A DNA stretch of 64,000 nucleotides from Streptomycetaceae bacterium (GTDB lineage Bacteria; Actinomycetota; Actinomycetes; Nanopelagicales; Nanopelagicaceae): NCBI GenBank assembly GCA_027483765.1, contig JAIXTW010000010.1, positions 1 to 64,000 on the forward strand, given 5' to 3'. Below the pieces are notes generated by a model. It searched no databases. It was not told the origin of the DNA and worked only from the letters and a program-made list of their open reading frames with translations. Positions 55,195-64,000 of this stretch are shown piece by piece (the first letter of the stretch is position 1; each line of letters opens with the position of its first letter). Both the position numbers and the translations under genes were made by a program.

Positions 55195-58100
55195 TTGCAG
55201 CAACCTCCATTACATATTCATCAACCGGAAGTCCTTCACGGTTGGCCTTCTCAATCGCTGCCAGAACGCGAGCATAATCACGAGGCATGATGAGTGAGAT
55301 GCGAGAAATTTCAGTATCCCAATTCTTGAGAAGTGAATCAGCAATCTCAGATCCAGTTTCAACATGGAATGATGAAATCAGCGCACGTAGTGAATCCTTC
55401 TGGTCCGCTGGTACTGCAAGTACATCAACCATCTCGGTATTTACGATTGCGGTATCGAGATCTAGCACAAAGGCACGTCCACCTGACATACCCGCAGCGA
55501 TGTTACGACCTGTCGCTCCAAGGATTACTACGGTTCCGCCGGTCATGTATTCAAGTGCATGATCGCCCACACCCTCGACGATTGCAGTGGCGCCAGAGTT
55601 ACGGACACAGAATCTTTCACCGGCAAGTCCGCGGATATAAATATCTCCAGAAGTTGCGCCGTAGCCAATTACGTTTCCAGAAATCACGTTCTTCTCAGAT
55701 TTAAATGTAGCTTTTTCATCTGGACGAACAATTACGCGACCACCTGAAATACCCTTGCCAACATAGTCATTGGCATCGCCGTACATGCGAATGGTGAGAC
55801 CTTGTGGAATAAATGCACCAAGTGACTGGCCCGCAGACCCATGGAGGGTTACATCAATAGTCCCGGCAGGAAGTCCGTCTGCTCCGTATCGACGAGTAAT
55901 TTCTGCGCCCAACATTGTTCCAACAGTGCGATTCACATTTCGTACCGGTACATCGATGCGCACAGATTCTCTGGATTCAAGGGCAGGTTTTGATAGCTCG
56001 ATGAGCTGGTTATCAAGGGCTGCTGCCAAACCATGATCTTGTTGTGTTGTGTTATGCAAAGGTGAATCGACATCTGGACGAACTAGAAGTGGAGAAAGAT
56101 CAAGTCCACTCGCCTTCCAGTGGTCTACCGCCGCGCGGGTGTCGAGGTTTTCGACATGACCAATAGCCTCTTGCAGCGTCTTATATCCAAGTGAGGCAAG
56201 AATTTCGCGAACTTCTTCCGCAATATATTCAAAGAAAGTCTCTACGAATTCAGGCTTACCGCTGTAATTCTTACGAAGCTCAGGGTTCTGTGTCGCAATA
56301 CCTACCGGACATGTATCTAAATGACAGACGCGCATCATGATGCAACCAGATACAACCAACGGCGCGGTTGCAAAACCAAATTCTTCTGCACCAAGTAGCG
56401 CTGCGATAACAACATCGCGACCAGTCTTCATCTGTCCATCTGCCTGAACCACAATGCGATCACGAAGGTTATTGAGAAGCAGAGTCTGCTGAGTTTCAGC
56501 GAGGCCGAGCTCCCATGGCGCACCAGCGTGCTTAAGTGAGGTAAGAGGAGATGCACCTGTTCCGCCATCGTGGCCAGAGATGAGAACGACATCAGCATGT
56601 GCCTTGGAGACTCCCGCAGCTACGGTGCCGACGCCTACTTCAGCTACCAACTTCACGTGAACGCGTGCATCCTTATTGGCGTTCTTTAAATCGTGAATGA
56701 GTTGTGCCAAGTCTTCAATTGAATAAATATCGTGATGCGGTGGTGGCGAGATGAGTCCCACACCAGGTGTTGAGAAACGAGCTTGGGCAATCCACGGATA
56801 GACCTTGTAGCCAGGAAGCTGTCCGCCTTCGCCTGGCTTTGCACCCTGTGCAATCTTGATCTGAATATCTGTGGCGTTAATGAGGTAGTTACTTGTAACA
56901 CCAAAACGACCGGAAGCTACCTGCTTGATTGCACTCTTCTTTGAATCACCATTTGCCATAGGTAGGAAACGAGAAGCATCTTCGCCACCTTCACCGGTAT
57001 TTGATTTACCGCCAATGCGGTTCATGGCAATCGCTAAAGTCTCGTGAACTTCCTGAGAAACCGAACCGTAGGACATCGCACCGGTTGAGAAACGTTTAAT
57101 AATCTCTGAAATTGGTTCGACCTCATCGACTGAGATTGCAGCACGCTGTGAAGTATTAAATTCAAAGAGACCTCGAAGGGTCATGAGGGTTTTACTCTGA
57201 TCATTAACCTGGTTGGTATAGCGCTTGAAAATGTCATAACGCTTATTGCGAGTTGAGTGTTGAAGCGCAAATACTGTCTCTGGATTAAACAAGTGCGGCT
57301 CACCATCGCGACGCCACTGATACTCCCCACCAACAGCAAGGCGCTTAGCGCCAGGAATTTCTCCGCCAACTGGATAAGCAAGGTGATGACGTCTAATTGT
57401 TTCTTGCGCAATAACGTCCAGGCTTACTCCGCCTAAACGAGACGTTGTTCCAACAAAGTATTCGTCAACGAGATCTTGTGCCAGGCCAATAGCTTCAAAG
57501 ACTTGAGCTCCGGTGTATGAAGCAATCGTTGAGATACCCATCTTTGACATCACCTTAAGCACGCCCTTGCCGAGCGCCTTAATAACGTTAGCGACCGCTT
57601 TTTCCGGGGTAATTCCAGTAATAACACCTTGATTGACCAAATCTTCAGCAGTCTCCATTACGAGATATGGATTGACTGCAGCTGCGCCGTAACCAACAAG
57701 TAGCGCGACATGGTGCACTTCTCGAACATCGCCAGCTTCAACGACGAGGCCGACCTTGGTGCGAGTCTTTTCGCGAATGAGGTGGTGATGAACTGCGGCT
57801 GTGAGTAATAGCGAAGGAATCGGGCAATCTTCGGCATCTCCATCACGATCTGATAGAACAATGATGTGGGCGCCATCAACAATTGCTTGCGAAACTTCTT
57901 TCTTAATCTCCTCTAACCGAGTGTGAAGCGTATTTCCATCACCGGTTACTGGAAAGAGTCCACGGACGACGTAAGACTGAAGCTCTGGATAATTATCATC
58001 AGCGTTGACGTGAATGATCTTTGCCAATTCGTCATTATTAATCACAGGAAATGCGATGGAAATCTGACGGCATGACTCAGGGCCCGGGTCCAAGAGGTTG

Positions 58101-59704
58101 TGCTCTGGACCGATTGAGCCACCAAGACTTGTGACCAACTCTTCTCGAATTGCATCGAGTGGCGGGTTAGTGACTTGGGCAAAGAGTTGTGTGAAGTAAT
58201 CAAAGAGCAGGCGTGGCTTTGCCGAAAGTGCAGCGATTGGCGTATCGGTTCCCATGGAACCAAGCGCTTCTCCCCCACCTTTAGCCATTGGGGTCACGAT
58301 GATTTTAATTTCTTCTTCGGTATATCCAAATGCTTTTTGGCGACGAAGCACTGATTTATGCGGATAAACAATATGTTCGCGCGCTGGCAGATCTGAAAGA
58401 CGGATCATCCCATCAGCTAGCCATGCACCATAAGGGGCGGCATCAGCCAATGAATCTTTGATCTCATCATCTTCGATAATGCGACCTGCTTCGATATCGA
58501 CTAAGAACATCTTTCCTGGTTGCAGACGTCCCTTGCGAACAATCTTCTCTGCTGGAATATCGAGTACGCCAACTTCAGATGCAAGAACAACAAGTCCATC
58601 ATCTGTTACCCAGAATCGAGATGGGCGAAGTCCATTGCGATCAAGTACTGCGCCAACTTGGTGGCCATCTGTGAAGGTAACGCAGGCAGGACCATCCCAT
58701 GGTTCCATCAGTGAGGAGTGGAACGCATAAAAATCGCGACGCTTCTGAGACATGGTCGCGTGGTTCTCCCACGCTTCTGGAATCATCATCAGAACTGCGT
58801 GAGGAAGTGAGCGACCACCAAGATAGAGAAGTTCTAGAACTTCATCGAATGAGGCCGAGTCCGACCCTGACATTTCCACAATTGGAAAGAGTCTGGTGAG
58901 ATCTTCGCCAAGAAGGTTACTTTCAAGAAGTGATTCGCGAGCTCTCATCCAATTTCTATTGCCCTTCACGGTATTGATTTCACCGTTGTGAGCAATGAAT
59001 CTATATGGGTGAGCTAATGGCCAAGAAGGAAATGTGTTGGTAGAAAAACGGGAGTGAACAAGAGCGAGTGGTGAAACAACACGTGAATCGCTGAGATCTG
59101 GGAAGAACTCTTCCAATTGACCCGTTGTAAGCATTCCCTTGTAGACAATTGTTTGAGATGAGAGCGATGGGAAATAGAGATCGAGTGCATGTTCGGCACG
59201 CTTTCGTAATGCAAAAGCAAGACGATCGAGAATAATTCCTGATTCATTCTTGAGACCAGCAACGAAGAGTTGCTCAAAACGAGGCATAACTGAGAGCGCA
59301 GTCTGTCCGAGTGAGGATGAGTTAATTGGTAGATCGCGCCATCCAAGAATTGTCAGTCCTTCTTCTTCGGCAATCTTTGCAATCTGCGCGCGGATATCGG
59401 CGCCTTGTGCGATAAATGCGATTCCAGTCGCGTAAGCACCTTCGACAGGTAGTGAGAAAGAAACTTCGTCGCGATAGAAAGCATCTGGAACGCGAATCAG
59501 AATTCCAGCACCATCTCCGCTATCGGGTTCCGCACCTGATGCACCGCGATGTTCTAGGTTGCGAAGTGCGGTTAGCGCTTTTTCAACAATTTCGTGTGTT
59601 GCAATTTTATTGAGGGTTGCAACCATGGCAACGCCGCAGGCATCGTGTTCTTGTGCAGGATCATAAAGACCCTGCGCAACAGGGTAATTCGATGAAAGTG
59701 CCAT
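55187..59704 (-). CDS. gltB: Glutamate synthase (NADPH) large subunit
   Basis: This 1505-residue enzyme makes two glutamates from glutamine and 2-oxoglutarate. A 22-residue propeptide precedes the nucleophile Cys23 (DACGVAMV) of the N-terminal amidotransferase domain (about 23-420). A central linker domain and the FMN-binding synthase domain (about 800-1200) follow; the latter has the [3Fe-4S] cysteines in [15 protein letters not shown] near 1125. A C-terminal beta-helix ends the protein. The length is normal. A 92-base gap upstream should contain the promoter. Confidence 0.97.
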   Translation of the reverse strand: MALSSNYPVAQGLYDPAQEHDACGVAMVATLNKIATHEIVEKALTALRNLEHRGASGAEPDSGDGAGILIRVPDAFYRDEVSFSLPVEGAYATGIAFIAQGADIRAQIAKIAEEEGLTILGWRDLPINSSSLGQTALSVMPRFEQLFVAGLKNESGIILDRLAFALRKRAEHALDLYFPSLSSQTIVYKGMLTTGQLEEFFPDLSDSRVVSPLALVHSRFSTNTFPSWPLAHPYRFIAHNGEINTVKGNRNWMRARESLLESNLLGEDLTRLFPIVEMSGSDSASFDEVLELLYLGGRSLPHAVLMMIPEAWENHATMSQKRRDFYAFHSSLMEPWDGPACVTFTDGHQVGAVLDRNGLRPSRFWVTDDGLVVLASEVGVLDIPAEKIVRKGRLQPGKMFLVDIEAGRIIEDDEIKDSLADAAPYGAWLADGMIRLSDLPAREHIVYPHKSVLRRQKAFGYTEEEIKIIVTPMAKGGGEALGSMGTDTPIAALSAKPRLLFDYFTQLFAQVTNPPLDAIREELVTSLGGSIGPEHNLLDPGPESCRQISIAFPVINNDELAKIIHVNADDNYPELQSYVVRGLFPVTGDGNTLHTRLEEIKKEVSQAIVDGAHIIVLSDRDGDAEDCPIPSLLLTAAVHHHLIREKTRTKVGLVVEAGDVREVHHVALLVGYGAAAVNPYLVMETAEDLVNQGVITGITPEKAVANVIKALGKGVLKVMSKMGISTIASYTGAQVFEAIGLAQDLVDEYFVGTTSRLGGVSLDVIAQETIRRHHLAYPVGGEIPGAKRLAVGGEYQWRRDGEPHLFNPETVFALQHSTRNKRYDIFKRYTNQVNDQSKTLMTLRGLFEFNTSQRAAISVDEVEPISEIIKRFSTGAMSYGSVSQEVHETLAIAMNRIGGKSNTGEGGEDASRFLPMANGDSKKSAIKQVASGRFGVTSNYLINATDIQIKIAQGAKPGEGGQLPGYKVYPWIAQARFSTPGVGLISPPPHHDIYSIEDLAQLIHDLKNANKDARVHVKLVAEVGVGTVAAGVSKAHADVVLISGHDGGTGASPLTSLKHAGAPWELGLAETQQTLLLNNLRDRIVVQADGQMKTGRDVVIAALLGAEEFGFATAPLVVSGCIMMRVCHLDTCPVGIATQNPELRKNYSGKPEFVETFFEYIAEEVREILASLGYKTLQEAIGHVENLDTRAAVDHWKASGLDLSPLLVRPDVDSPLHNTTQQDHGLAAALDNQLIELSKPALESRESVRIDVPVRNVNRTVGTMLGAEITRRYGADGLPAGTIDVTLHGSAGQSLGAFIPQGLTIRMYGDANDYVGKGISGGRVIVRPDEKATFKSEKNVISGNVIGYGATSGDIYIRGLAGERFCVRNSGATAIVEGVGDHALEYMTGGTVVILGATGRNIAAGMSGGRAFVLDLDTAIVNTEMVDVLAVPADQKDSLRALISSFHVETGSEIADSLLKNWDTEISRISLIMPRDYARVLAAIEKANREGLPVDEYVMEVAANG

Positions 59705-59796
59705 GCGTTGATGCCCCTCTATTTATCGCTATCCAAGGGACATCTTTGGCCCGACTATCGTAAAAATCTAGACCGAAAGCGTAGCAAGTGGGTGCT

Positions 59797-60510
59797 TTAG
59801 ATGCCACTTAAATGTAGGAGGTGACCGATCCCGGCGGTGATGGCCAGACCTAAGAGACCTCCAGCAAGAACTCTTACTGTGGGCCTGAATAAAGAGGTGC
59901 CAGCAATACGAGCACTTGCGACTCCGGTCACAATTAATCCAGCAACGGTGAAGCCAACAATGCTCCAGGCGGCGGCTCCCACGCTCGGTGCGAATGCGCC
60001 CGCAAATGGAATTAAACCACCCAGGGTGAAAGCAATTGCTGAGGCGACTGCGGCTTGAACTGGACGAGCCTTGGTATGAGGTTGCTGCCCAAGTTCGTCG
60101 CGCAAGTGCGCTTCGAGTGGATCGCGATCATGCATCGCTTCTACAACCTGCATCGCTAATTCGCGAGATAAACCTCGTTGCATATAGATATGCACCAACT
60201 CTTCAAATTCACCCTCAGGGTCAACTGCCAGATGTTCGATTTCAATTTCTTTATCAGCCTCTTCAATATCATTTTGAGAGCGTACTGAAACGTACTCACC
60301 AACGGCCATCGACATTGCACCAGCTGCGATAGCTGCAGCACCTGCAGTTACCAGAAATCCTTGATCACTTGCCCGAGCAGCTGCAACCCCAATCATGAGT
60401 GAGGATGTTGAAACTAAACCATCATTTGCGCCAAGCACGGCAGCGCGCAACCAGCCCGCACGATGAGAGCGGTGTTCTTGGTTTCGACGATATACATCTT
60501 CTAGCGGCAT
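59797..60510 (-). CDS. VIT1/CCC1-family metal transporter-like protein
   Basis: This 237-residue membrane protein begins with the family block HRAGWLRAAVLGANDGLVSTSSLM (15-38) and has about five transmembrane helices (near 25, 50, 155, 180 and 215). A charged cytosolic middle part (about 75-145, many Asp and Glu) resembles the metal-binding domain of VIT1. Homologues move Fe(II) or Mn(II). The metal and direction cannot be told here. It lies 9 bases downstream of lgt and may end the trpB-trpA-lgt transcript. Confidence 0.85.
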   Translation of the reverse strand: MPLEDVYRRNQEHRSHRAGWLRAAVLGANDGLVSTSSLMIGVAAARASDQGFLVTAGAAAIAAGAMSMAVGEYVSVRSQNDIEEADKEIEIEHLAVDPEGEFEELVHIYMQRGLSRELAMQVVEAMHDRDPLEAHLRDELGQQPHTKARPVQAAVASAIAFTLGGLIPFAGAFAPSVGAAAWSIVGFTVAGLIVTGVASARIAGTSLFRPTVRVLAGGLLGLAITAGIGHLLHLSGI

Positions 60511-60519
60511 GTTGGGAGC

Positions 60520-61326
60520 CTACCTTGAAGGTCGAGAAATTTTAAGAAAGGCTGCACTGGCACCAATAAAAAGTAGCGCCGCTAGATACTGATTCAGGCG
60601 AAGTCCAGCGAATGAGGTGGTGGAGTCGATCCGTAGACCTTCAATAAAGAAGCGCCCGAAGCAATAGAGGGCGATGTAGAGAAGAAAAATTGTTCCTGCG
60701 GGCAGCCGTGTACCAAGGCTGAGTAAGAGAACCACAATCAGAACACACCAGAGTGACTCGTAGAGAAATGTTGGATGAAACGTTTCGTAATTTAAGTATC
60801 CGTCTTCACGAAACTGTTCTGGGATTGCCAAGGCCCACGGTGCATCAAGCGGGCGGCCATAGAGTTCTGCGTTAAACCAATTTCCCCAACGACCGATTAC
60901 TTGCGCAAGTGCTATCCCTGGGGCAAGTGCATCGGCAAAGTAGCGAAACGGTGGCAGGTCTTGAGTACGCCTAATTTTTTGGTAGGTCAGAAATGCAGCC
61001 AGAGTTCCTAAGGCGATTGCACCCCAAATTCCTAACCCACCATTCCAAATTTTGAACGCATCGATGGCTCGACCTTCTGCGCCGAAATAATCTGTGGGTG
61101 AAGTTGCTACATGGTAGAGACGTCCACCGATTACGCCGGCGGGAACAGCAACGATCGCAACATCTGCAACGACTCCCCCGCCTTGTGGAAAGGAAGCGAC
61201 AAATCTGCGATTTCCTAGCCAGATTGCAAGGGCAACCCCAGCGATGATGCAGAGTGCGTAGAAATGAATTGTGAGCGGTCCAATTTCAAACGCCGAAATT
61301 GTCGGCGTAGGAATTGCGAAGCGCAA
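60520..61326 (-). CDS. lgt: Prolipoprotein diacylglyceryl transferase
   Basis: This 268-residue membrane enzyme attaches diacylglycerol to the lipobox cysteine of prelipoproteins. Seven transmembrane helices and the Lgt signature GRWGNWFNAELYGRP near residue 146 are visible, plus the periplasmic HPTFLYESLW near 198. The length is normal. It follows the DsbA-like gene by 3 bases. In Actinobacteria lgt commonly lies after trpA. Confidence 0.95.
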   Translation of the reverse strand: MRFAIPTPTISAFEIGPLTIHFYALCIIAGVALAIWLGNRRFVASFPQGGGVVADVAIVAVPAGVIGGRLYHVATSPTDYFGAEGRAIDAFKIWNGGLGIWGAIALGTLAAFLTYQKIRRTQDLPPFRYFADALAPGIALAQVIGRWGNWFNAELYGRPLDAPWALAIPEQFREDGYLNYETFHPTFLYESLWCVLIVVLLLSLGTRLPAGTIFLLYIALYCFGRFFIEGLRIDSTTSFAGLRLNQYLAALLFIGASAAFLKISRPSR

Positions 61327-61329
61327 AAA

Positions 61330-62004
61330 TTATCCGCGCTCTACTGCGGCTTTAAAGAGGGCGCGATCGTAGTACTCGTTACCGCGCTTGAGTTCTTTGC
61401 CGTTAATGAAGACAGTCGGTGTTGAATTTACATCTTCTTGAGCTGCAGCGGCTGCAACGTTATTTACCCAACCGGCGTACTGACCAGTGTTTACACACTT
61501 CTCGTAGCTATCACTTGTAATTCCAACCGAGTTACCAGCTGCAACAAGTGATTCATTTGTCCACGCACCAGAGTTTTCCTTAGGTTGTGTCTGGTAGAGC
61601 ATCTTGTGCAGAGCAAGGAACTTATCTTCGTCAGCTGAGCAAGCTGCAGCATTTGCAGCTAGGACAGATTCGGTTCCGATAAATGAAAGGGTGTGAAAGA
61701 CGACAGTTGCTTTCTTCTCTGCGATGAGTGATTCAAGATAATCGCCTTGGGCGGCTTCAAATTGAGCACATACCGGGCATTGGAAGTCTTCATAAACGTC
61801 GATTACTGGAACTCCAGTGAGCTCGCCATTGAAAACAACGCCATAACCACGTTCTGCTGAAACGCTGGCTGGGATTTTGGCAGATGTATCAGTTTGCTTA
61901 GAGATAAGTGTGGGCACGAGCATGATCAGGATGACACCGACAACAACACCGATTACAAGGTTGCGCGTGAAGTTATCTTTTCCAGGCTTTGGCTTTGTGC
62001 TCAT
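61330..62004 (-). CDS. Membrane-anchored DsbA-like thiol oxidoreductase
   Basis: This 224-residue protein has an N-terminal transmembrane anchor (14-34) and an extracytoplasmic DsbA/thioredoxin domain with active-site Cys76-Pro-Val-Cys79 in YEDFQCPVCAQFE. The cis-proline loop is near NSTPTVFINGKEL (about 195). Further cysteines at CSADE and KCVN may form a structural disulfide. It probably makes or isomerises disulfides in exported proteins. The preceding DoxX/MauE-type membrane protein gene ends one base upstream, suggesting a redox pair. Confidence 0.87.
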   Translation of the reverse strand: MSTKPKPGKDNFTRNLVIGVVVGVILIMLVPTLISKQTDTSAKIPASVSAERGYGVVFNGELTGVPVIDVYEDFQCPVCAQFEAAQGDYLESLIAEKKATVVFHTLSFIGTESVLAANAAACSADEDKFLALHKMLYQTQPKENSGAWTNESLVAAGNSVGITSDSYEKCVNTGQYAGWVNNVAAAAAQEDVNSTPTVFINGKELKRGNEYYDRALFKAAVERG

Positions 62005-62005
62005 T

Positions 62006-62485
62006 TCATATCCCTTTTTCTAGAGCTGCAGACTGCGGCGTTTTATCAAGAGCAAATTTACTTTGTGGGTAGCGAAAAAGATAAATCCCAAGGGCCAATA
62101 ATCCCGTGTCACGCAGGAGTGGTGTGAGGTAGTTAGCAGTTCCAGGCGCAACTTGGCCTCCTCCACCAAAGCACCCACAGTCAATGGAGAGCCCACGTGC
62201 CCAAGCCTGTGAGATTCCGATGACAAAAACCACCATCAGTAAAGCGCTCAAGGCTGCCGAATACCGAATGCCAGCTCCGAGAATAAGTAGTAGGCCCATG
62301 CCAATTTCAAAGAATGGAAGAACGATGCCGATGAAATTTGCAAGTGGCACCGGCAGCATTTCATAAGCACGTACTGCCATCTGCGACTTATCTAGCTCAT
62401 CAAATTTGAGGTAGCCAGCAAGCAGGAGAACGCCCCCTAAAACTAGGCGTGCGAGCAGGCCGAACCAGAGTTGTACTTGCCTCAT
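62006..62485 (-). CDS. DoxX/MauE-type membrane protein
   Basis: This 159-residue protein has four predicted transmembrane helices (about 8-26, 50-70, 75-95 and 118-136) and a C-x-C-containing loop, Cys103-Gly-Cys105 in SIDCGCFGGGG. That loop is characteristic of MauE-like members of the DoxX superfamily, thought to support disulfide formation. It overlaps trpA by 4 bases and precedes the DsbA-like gene by one base. A membrane electron-acceptor role for the DsbA partner is inferred. Confidence 0.82.
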   Translation of the reverse strand: MRQVQLWFGLLARLVLGGVLLLAGYLKFDELDKSQMAVRAYEMLPVPLANFIGIVLPFFEIGMGLLLILGAGIRYSAALSALLMVVFVIGISQAWARGLSIDCGCFGGGGQVAPGTANYLTPLLRDTGLLALGIYLFRYPQSKFALDKTPQSAALEKGI

Positions 62486-63285
62486 CGTCCTTCACGAACT
62501 CCCTGCGCAAGTTCCTTCGCGAGTTGGCGAACCTGAGCCAATCCACTTTCTTCATCTGGGGATTCAAGTAACTTATTAATGAAGGCTGATCCGACAATTA
62601 CGCCATCGGCATATGCAGCAACGCCCTTCGCCTGTTCGCGCGTGGAAACTCCAAGCCCAACTGCCACTGCAGTTTCGGTGCTCTTTCGGATTCGTGCCAC
62701 GAGATCTGGAGCACCGGATGAAACACTGGTTCGGGTTCCGGTCACGCCCATCAGTGAAGCTGCGTAAACGAATCCACTGCAATGACTTGTTACTCGTTCC
62801 AACCGCGCATCATTTGTACTTGGTGCAACCACGTAGATTGAGTTGATTTCACTCTGTTCCACAGCCGATTCCCACGCAGCTGATTCTTCAATTGTCAGAT
62901 CGGGGGTAATGACGCCAGATCCACCATTATCTGTAATTGCCTGAGCGAACTTTTCTACTCCGTACTTTTCAATCGGATTCCAATACGTCATGACAACTGC
63001 CGGTACACCTAAATCGGTGGCGTACTTAAGCGCCTCAAAAACTTCTTTCGCACCCGTGCCCTGAGATAACGCCTGATCGGCGGCAGCTTGAATAGTCGGT
63101 CCATCCATTACTGGGTCGCTATACGGGAATCCGATTTCGATTGCATCGACACCGCCATCGACAAAAGCCTGAATTACTTTCTTACATCCCTCTTGCGTAG
63201 GAAATCCGGCCGGAATGTAAGCAATCAAAGCTGCGCGATTTTCGCCGCGAACAGTAGTGAAAAGGTTTTCCAGCGGTGTACTCAT
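62482..63285 (-). CDS. trpA: Tryptophan synthase alpha chain
   Basis: This 267-residue TIM barrel cleaves indole-3-glycerol phosphate and passes indole to TrpB. The catalytic residues are Glu50 and Asp61 in EIGFPYSDPVMDGP, with the phosphate-binding region VGLGVSTREQ near 215. The length is normal. It follows trpB directly with adjacent stop and start codons, which suggests balanced subunit synthesis. Confidence 0.96.
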   Translation of the reverse strand: MSTPLENLFTTVRGENRAALIAYIPAGFPTQEGCKKVIQAFVDGGVDAIEIGFPYSDPVMDGPTIQAAADQALSQGTGAKEVFEALKYATDLGVPAVVMTYWNPIEKYGVEKFAQAITDNGGSGVITPDLTIEESAAWESAVEQSEINSIYVVAPSTNDARLERVTSHCSGFVYAASLMGVTGTRTSVSSGAPDLVARIRKSTETAVAVGLGVSTREQAKGVAAYADGVIVGSAFINKLLESPDEESGLAQVRQLAKELAQGVREGR

Positions 63286-64000
63286 TTAGAGCGGGATTCC
63301 AAAGTACTGCGCCGCAGTCTGGACATCTTTATCTCCACGACCTGAGAGATTAATAAGAATGATTGCATCTGGTCCAAGTTCTTTACCTACCTGCATCGCA
63401 CCAGCTAGCGCATGTGCAGTTTCAATCGCAGGAATGATTCCTTCAGTTCTCGACAAAATTGAGAAAGCTTCCATCGCTTGCGCATCTGTAATCGCGCGGT
63501 ATTCAGCTCTTCCGATGTCATGAAGAAATGCGTGCTCTGGTCCAACACCTGGATAGTCAAGGCCGGCAGAGATTGAGTGAGATTCGATTGTCTGCCCATT
63601 GGCATCTTGCAAAACGTAGGTGCGATTTCCGTGAAGCACTCCCGGTGAACCACCGGTAATGGTGGCTGCATGGCGACCAGTTTCTACGCCATCGCCAGCT
63701 GCCTCTAACCCGATGAGTCGGACGGATTCATCAGAGATAAAGCGATGGAAAATTCCAATTGCGTTGGAGCCGCCACCTACGCACGCCATAACAACGTCAG
63801 GTAAACGTCCGGTGAGCGCCAAGACTTGCTCACGTGATTCTTCGCCAATGATTTTATGGAAATCACGAACCATCGAAGGAAATGGATGTGGTCCGGCAAC
63901 AGTACCCAACATGTAGTGGGTCGTTTCAACGTTGGTAACCCAATCGCGCATCGCTTCATTGATGGCATCTTTGAGAGTTCGTGAACCCGATGTCACTGGA
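63286..64000 (-). CDS. trpB: Tryptophan synthase beta chain (5' end outside window)
   Basis: The C-terminal 238 or so codons of TrpB are present, and the frame stays open to the window edge. The first visible GTG at 63996 is internal: the preceding codon is CCA (Pro) and the stretch continues as [12 protein letters not shown], a mid-protein TrpB segment. The PLP phosphate loop [10 protein letters not shown] is near the middle of the visible part. The PLP lysine lies outside the window. TrpB condenses indole with serine to make tryptophan. Confidence 0.97.
   Translation of the reverse strand, partial: PVTSGSRTLKDAINEAMRDWVTNVETTHYMLGTVAGPHPFPSMVRDFHKIIGEESREQVLALTGRLPDVVMACVGGGSNAIGIFHRFISDESVRLIGLEAAGDGVETGRHAATITGGSPGVLHGNRTYVLQDANGQTIESHSISAGLDYPGVGPEHAFLHDIGRAEYRAITDAQAMEAFSILSRTEGIIPAIETAHALAGAMQVGKELGPDAIILINLSGRGDKDVQTAAQYFGIPL

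Noticed and set aside
55195-55203. gltD starting three codons upstream (MLQ)
   Set aside because: MADPKGF matches family N-termini and the 8-base ATGGCTGA overlap with gltB is a typical coupling arrangement.
63286-63996. Treating the GTG at 63996 as the trpB start
   Set aside because: The frame continues to the window edge and the flanking residues are an internal TrpB segment, so the gene is cut by the window.

Overview
The window is a housekeeping segment of an actinobacterial chromosome. The evidence is WhiA, RbpA, a SUF operon led by SufR, an InhA-like FabI, and the gene orders infC-rpmI-rplT-rRNA methylase-pheST-arg, gap-pgk-tpi-secG and whiA-yvcK-rapZ-uvrC. The 16S fragment also reads as actinobacterial. 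Base composition looks close to half G+C, below most Actinobacteria. Genes usually overlap by 1-8 bases or sit a few bases apart, and almost no DNA is free of genes. This fits a genome-streamlined freshwater actinobacterium such as the acI/Nanopelagicales group. That placement is inference, not a database result.

Layout. (1) 1-827: the 5' part of a 16S rRNA gene on the minus strand, its leader and two tandem promoters. (2) 828-12475, minus strand: infC-rpmI-rplT, an rRNA methyltransferase and pheS-pheT, then argC-argB-argD-argR-argH-tyrS. Tandem ArgR operators precede argC, and argJ, argF and argG are missing from the cluster. (3) 12700-15219: fabG-fabI, and divergently a DUF3099 gene and SURF1. 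(4) 15136-23339, minus: sufR-sufB-sufD-Rieske-sufC-sufS-sufU-sufT and an ABC exporter. (5) 23386-27860, plus: ctaA, transketolase, glucose-6-phosphate isomerase. (6) 27868-31486, minus: gap-pgk-tpiA-secG-rbpA. (7) 31631-43365, minus: rpsA, coaE, uvrB-uvrA-uvrC, rapZ, yvcK, whiA. (8) polA and a divergent hotdog thioesterase. (9) 46578-51339, minus: a branched-chain amino-acid ABC transporter, livK-H-M-G-F. (10) 51487-60510, minus: gltB-gltD, pyk, a tRNA touching an ANTAR response regulator, and a VIT1-family gene. (11) 60520-64000, minus: trpB (cut by the window end), trpA, a DoxX/MauE protein, a DsbA-like protein and lgt.

Together the genes cover translation, arginine and tryptophan synthesis, glutamate synthesis by GOGAT, lower glycolysis, Fe-S cluster assembly, cytochrome-oxidase maturation, nucleotide excision repair and amino-acid uptake. 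I see no insertion sequence, phage, CRISPR array, toxin system or defence island.

The points most worth a second look are small-scale: a tRNA whose 3' end lies one base from the start codon of an ANTAR regulator; a short-variable-arm tRNA with anticodon CAA; infC starting with ATC; ArgR boxes lying across the pheT stop codon; a short ArgB in an arg cluster without argJ; a perfect 17-bp hairpin between livK and livH; and an inverted repeat between sufR and ctaA. I found no clearly new multi-gene system.
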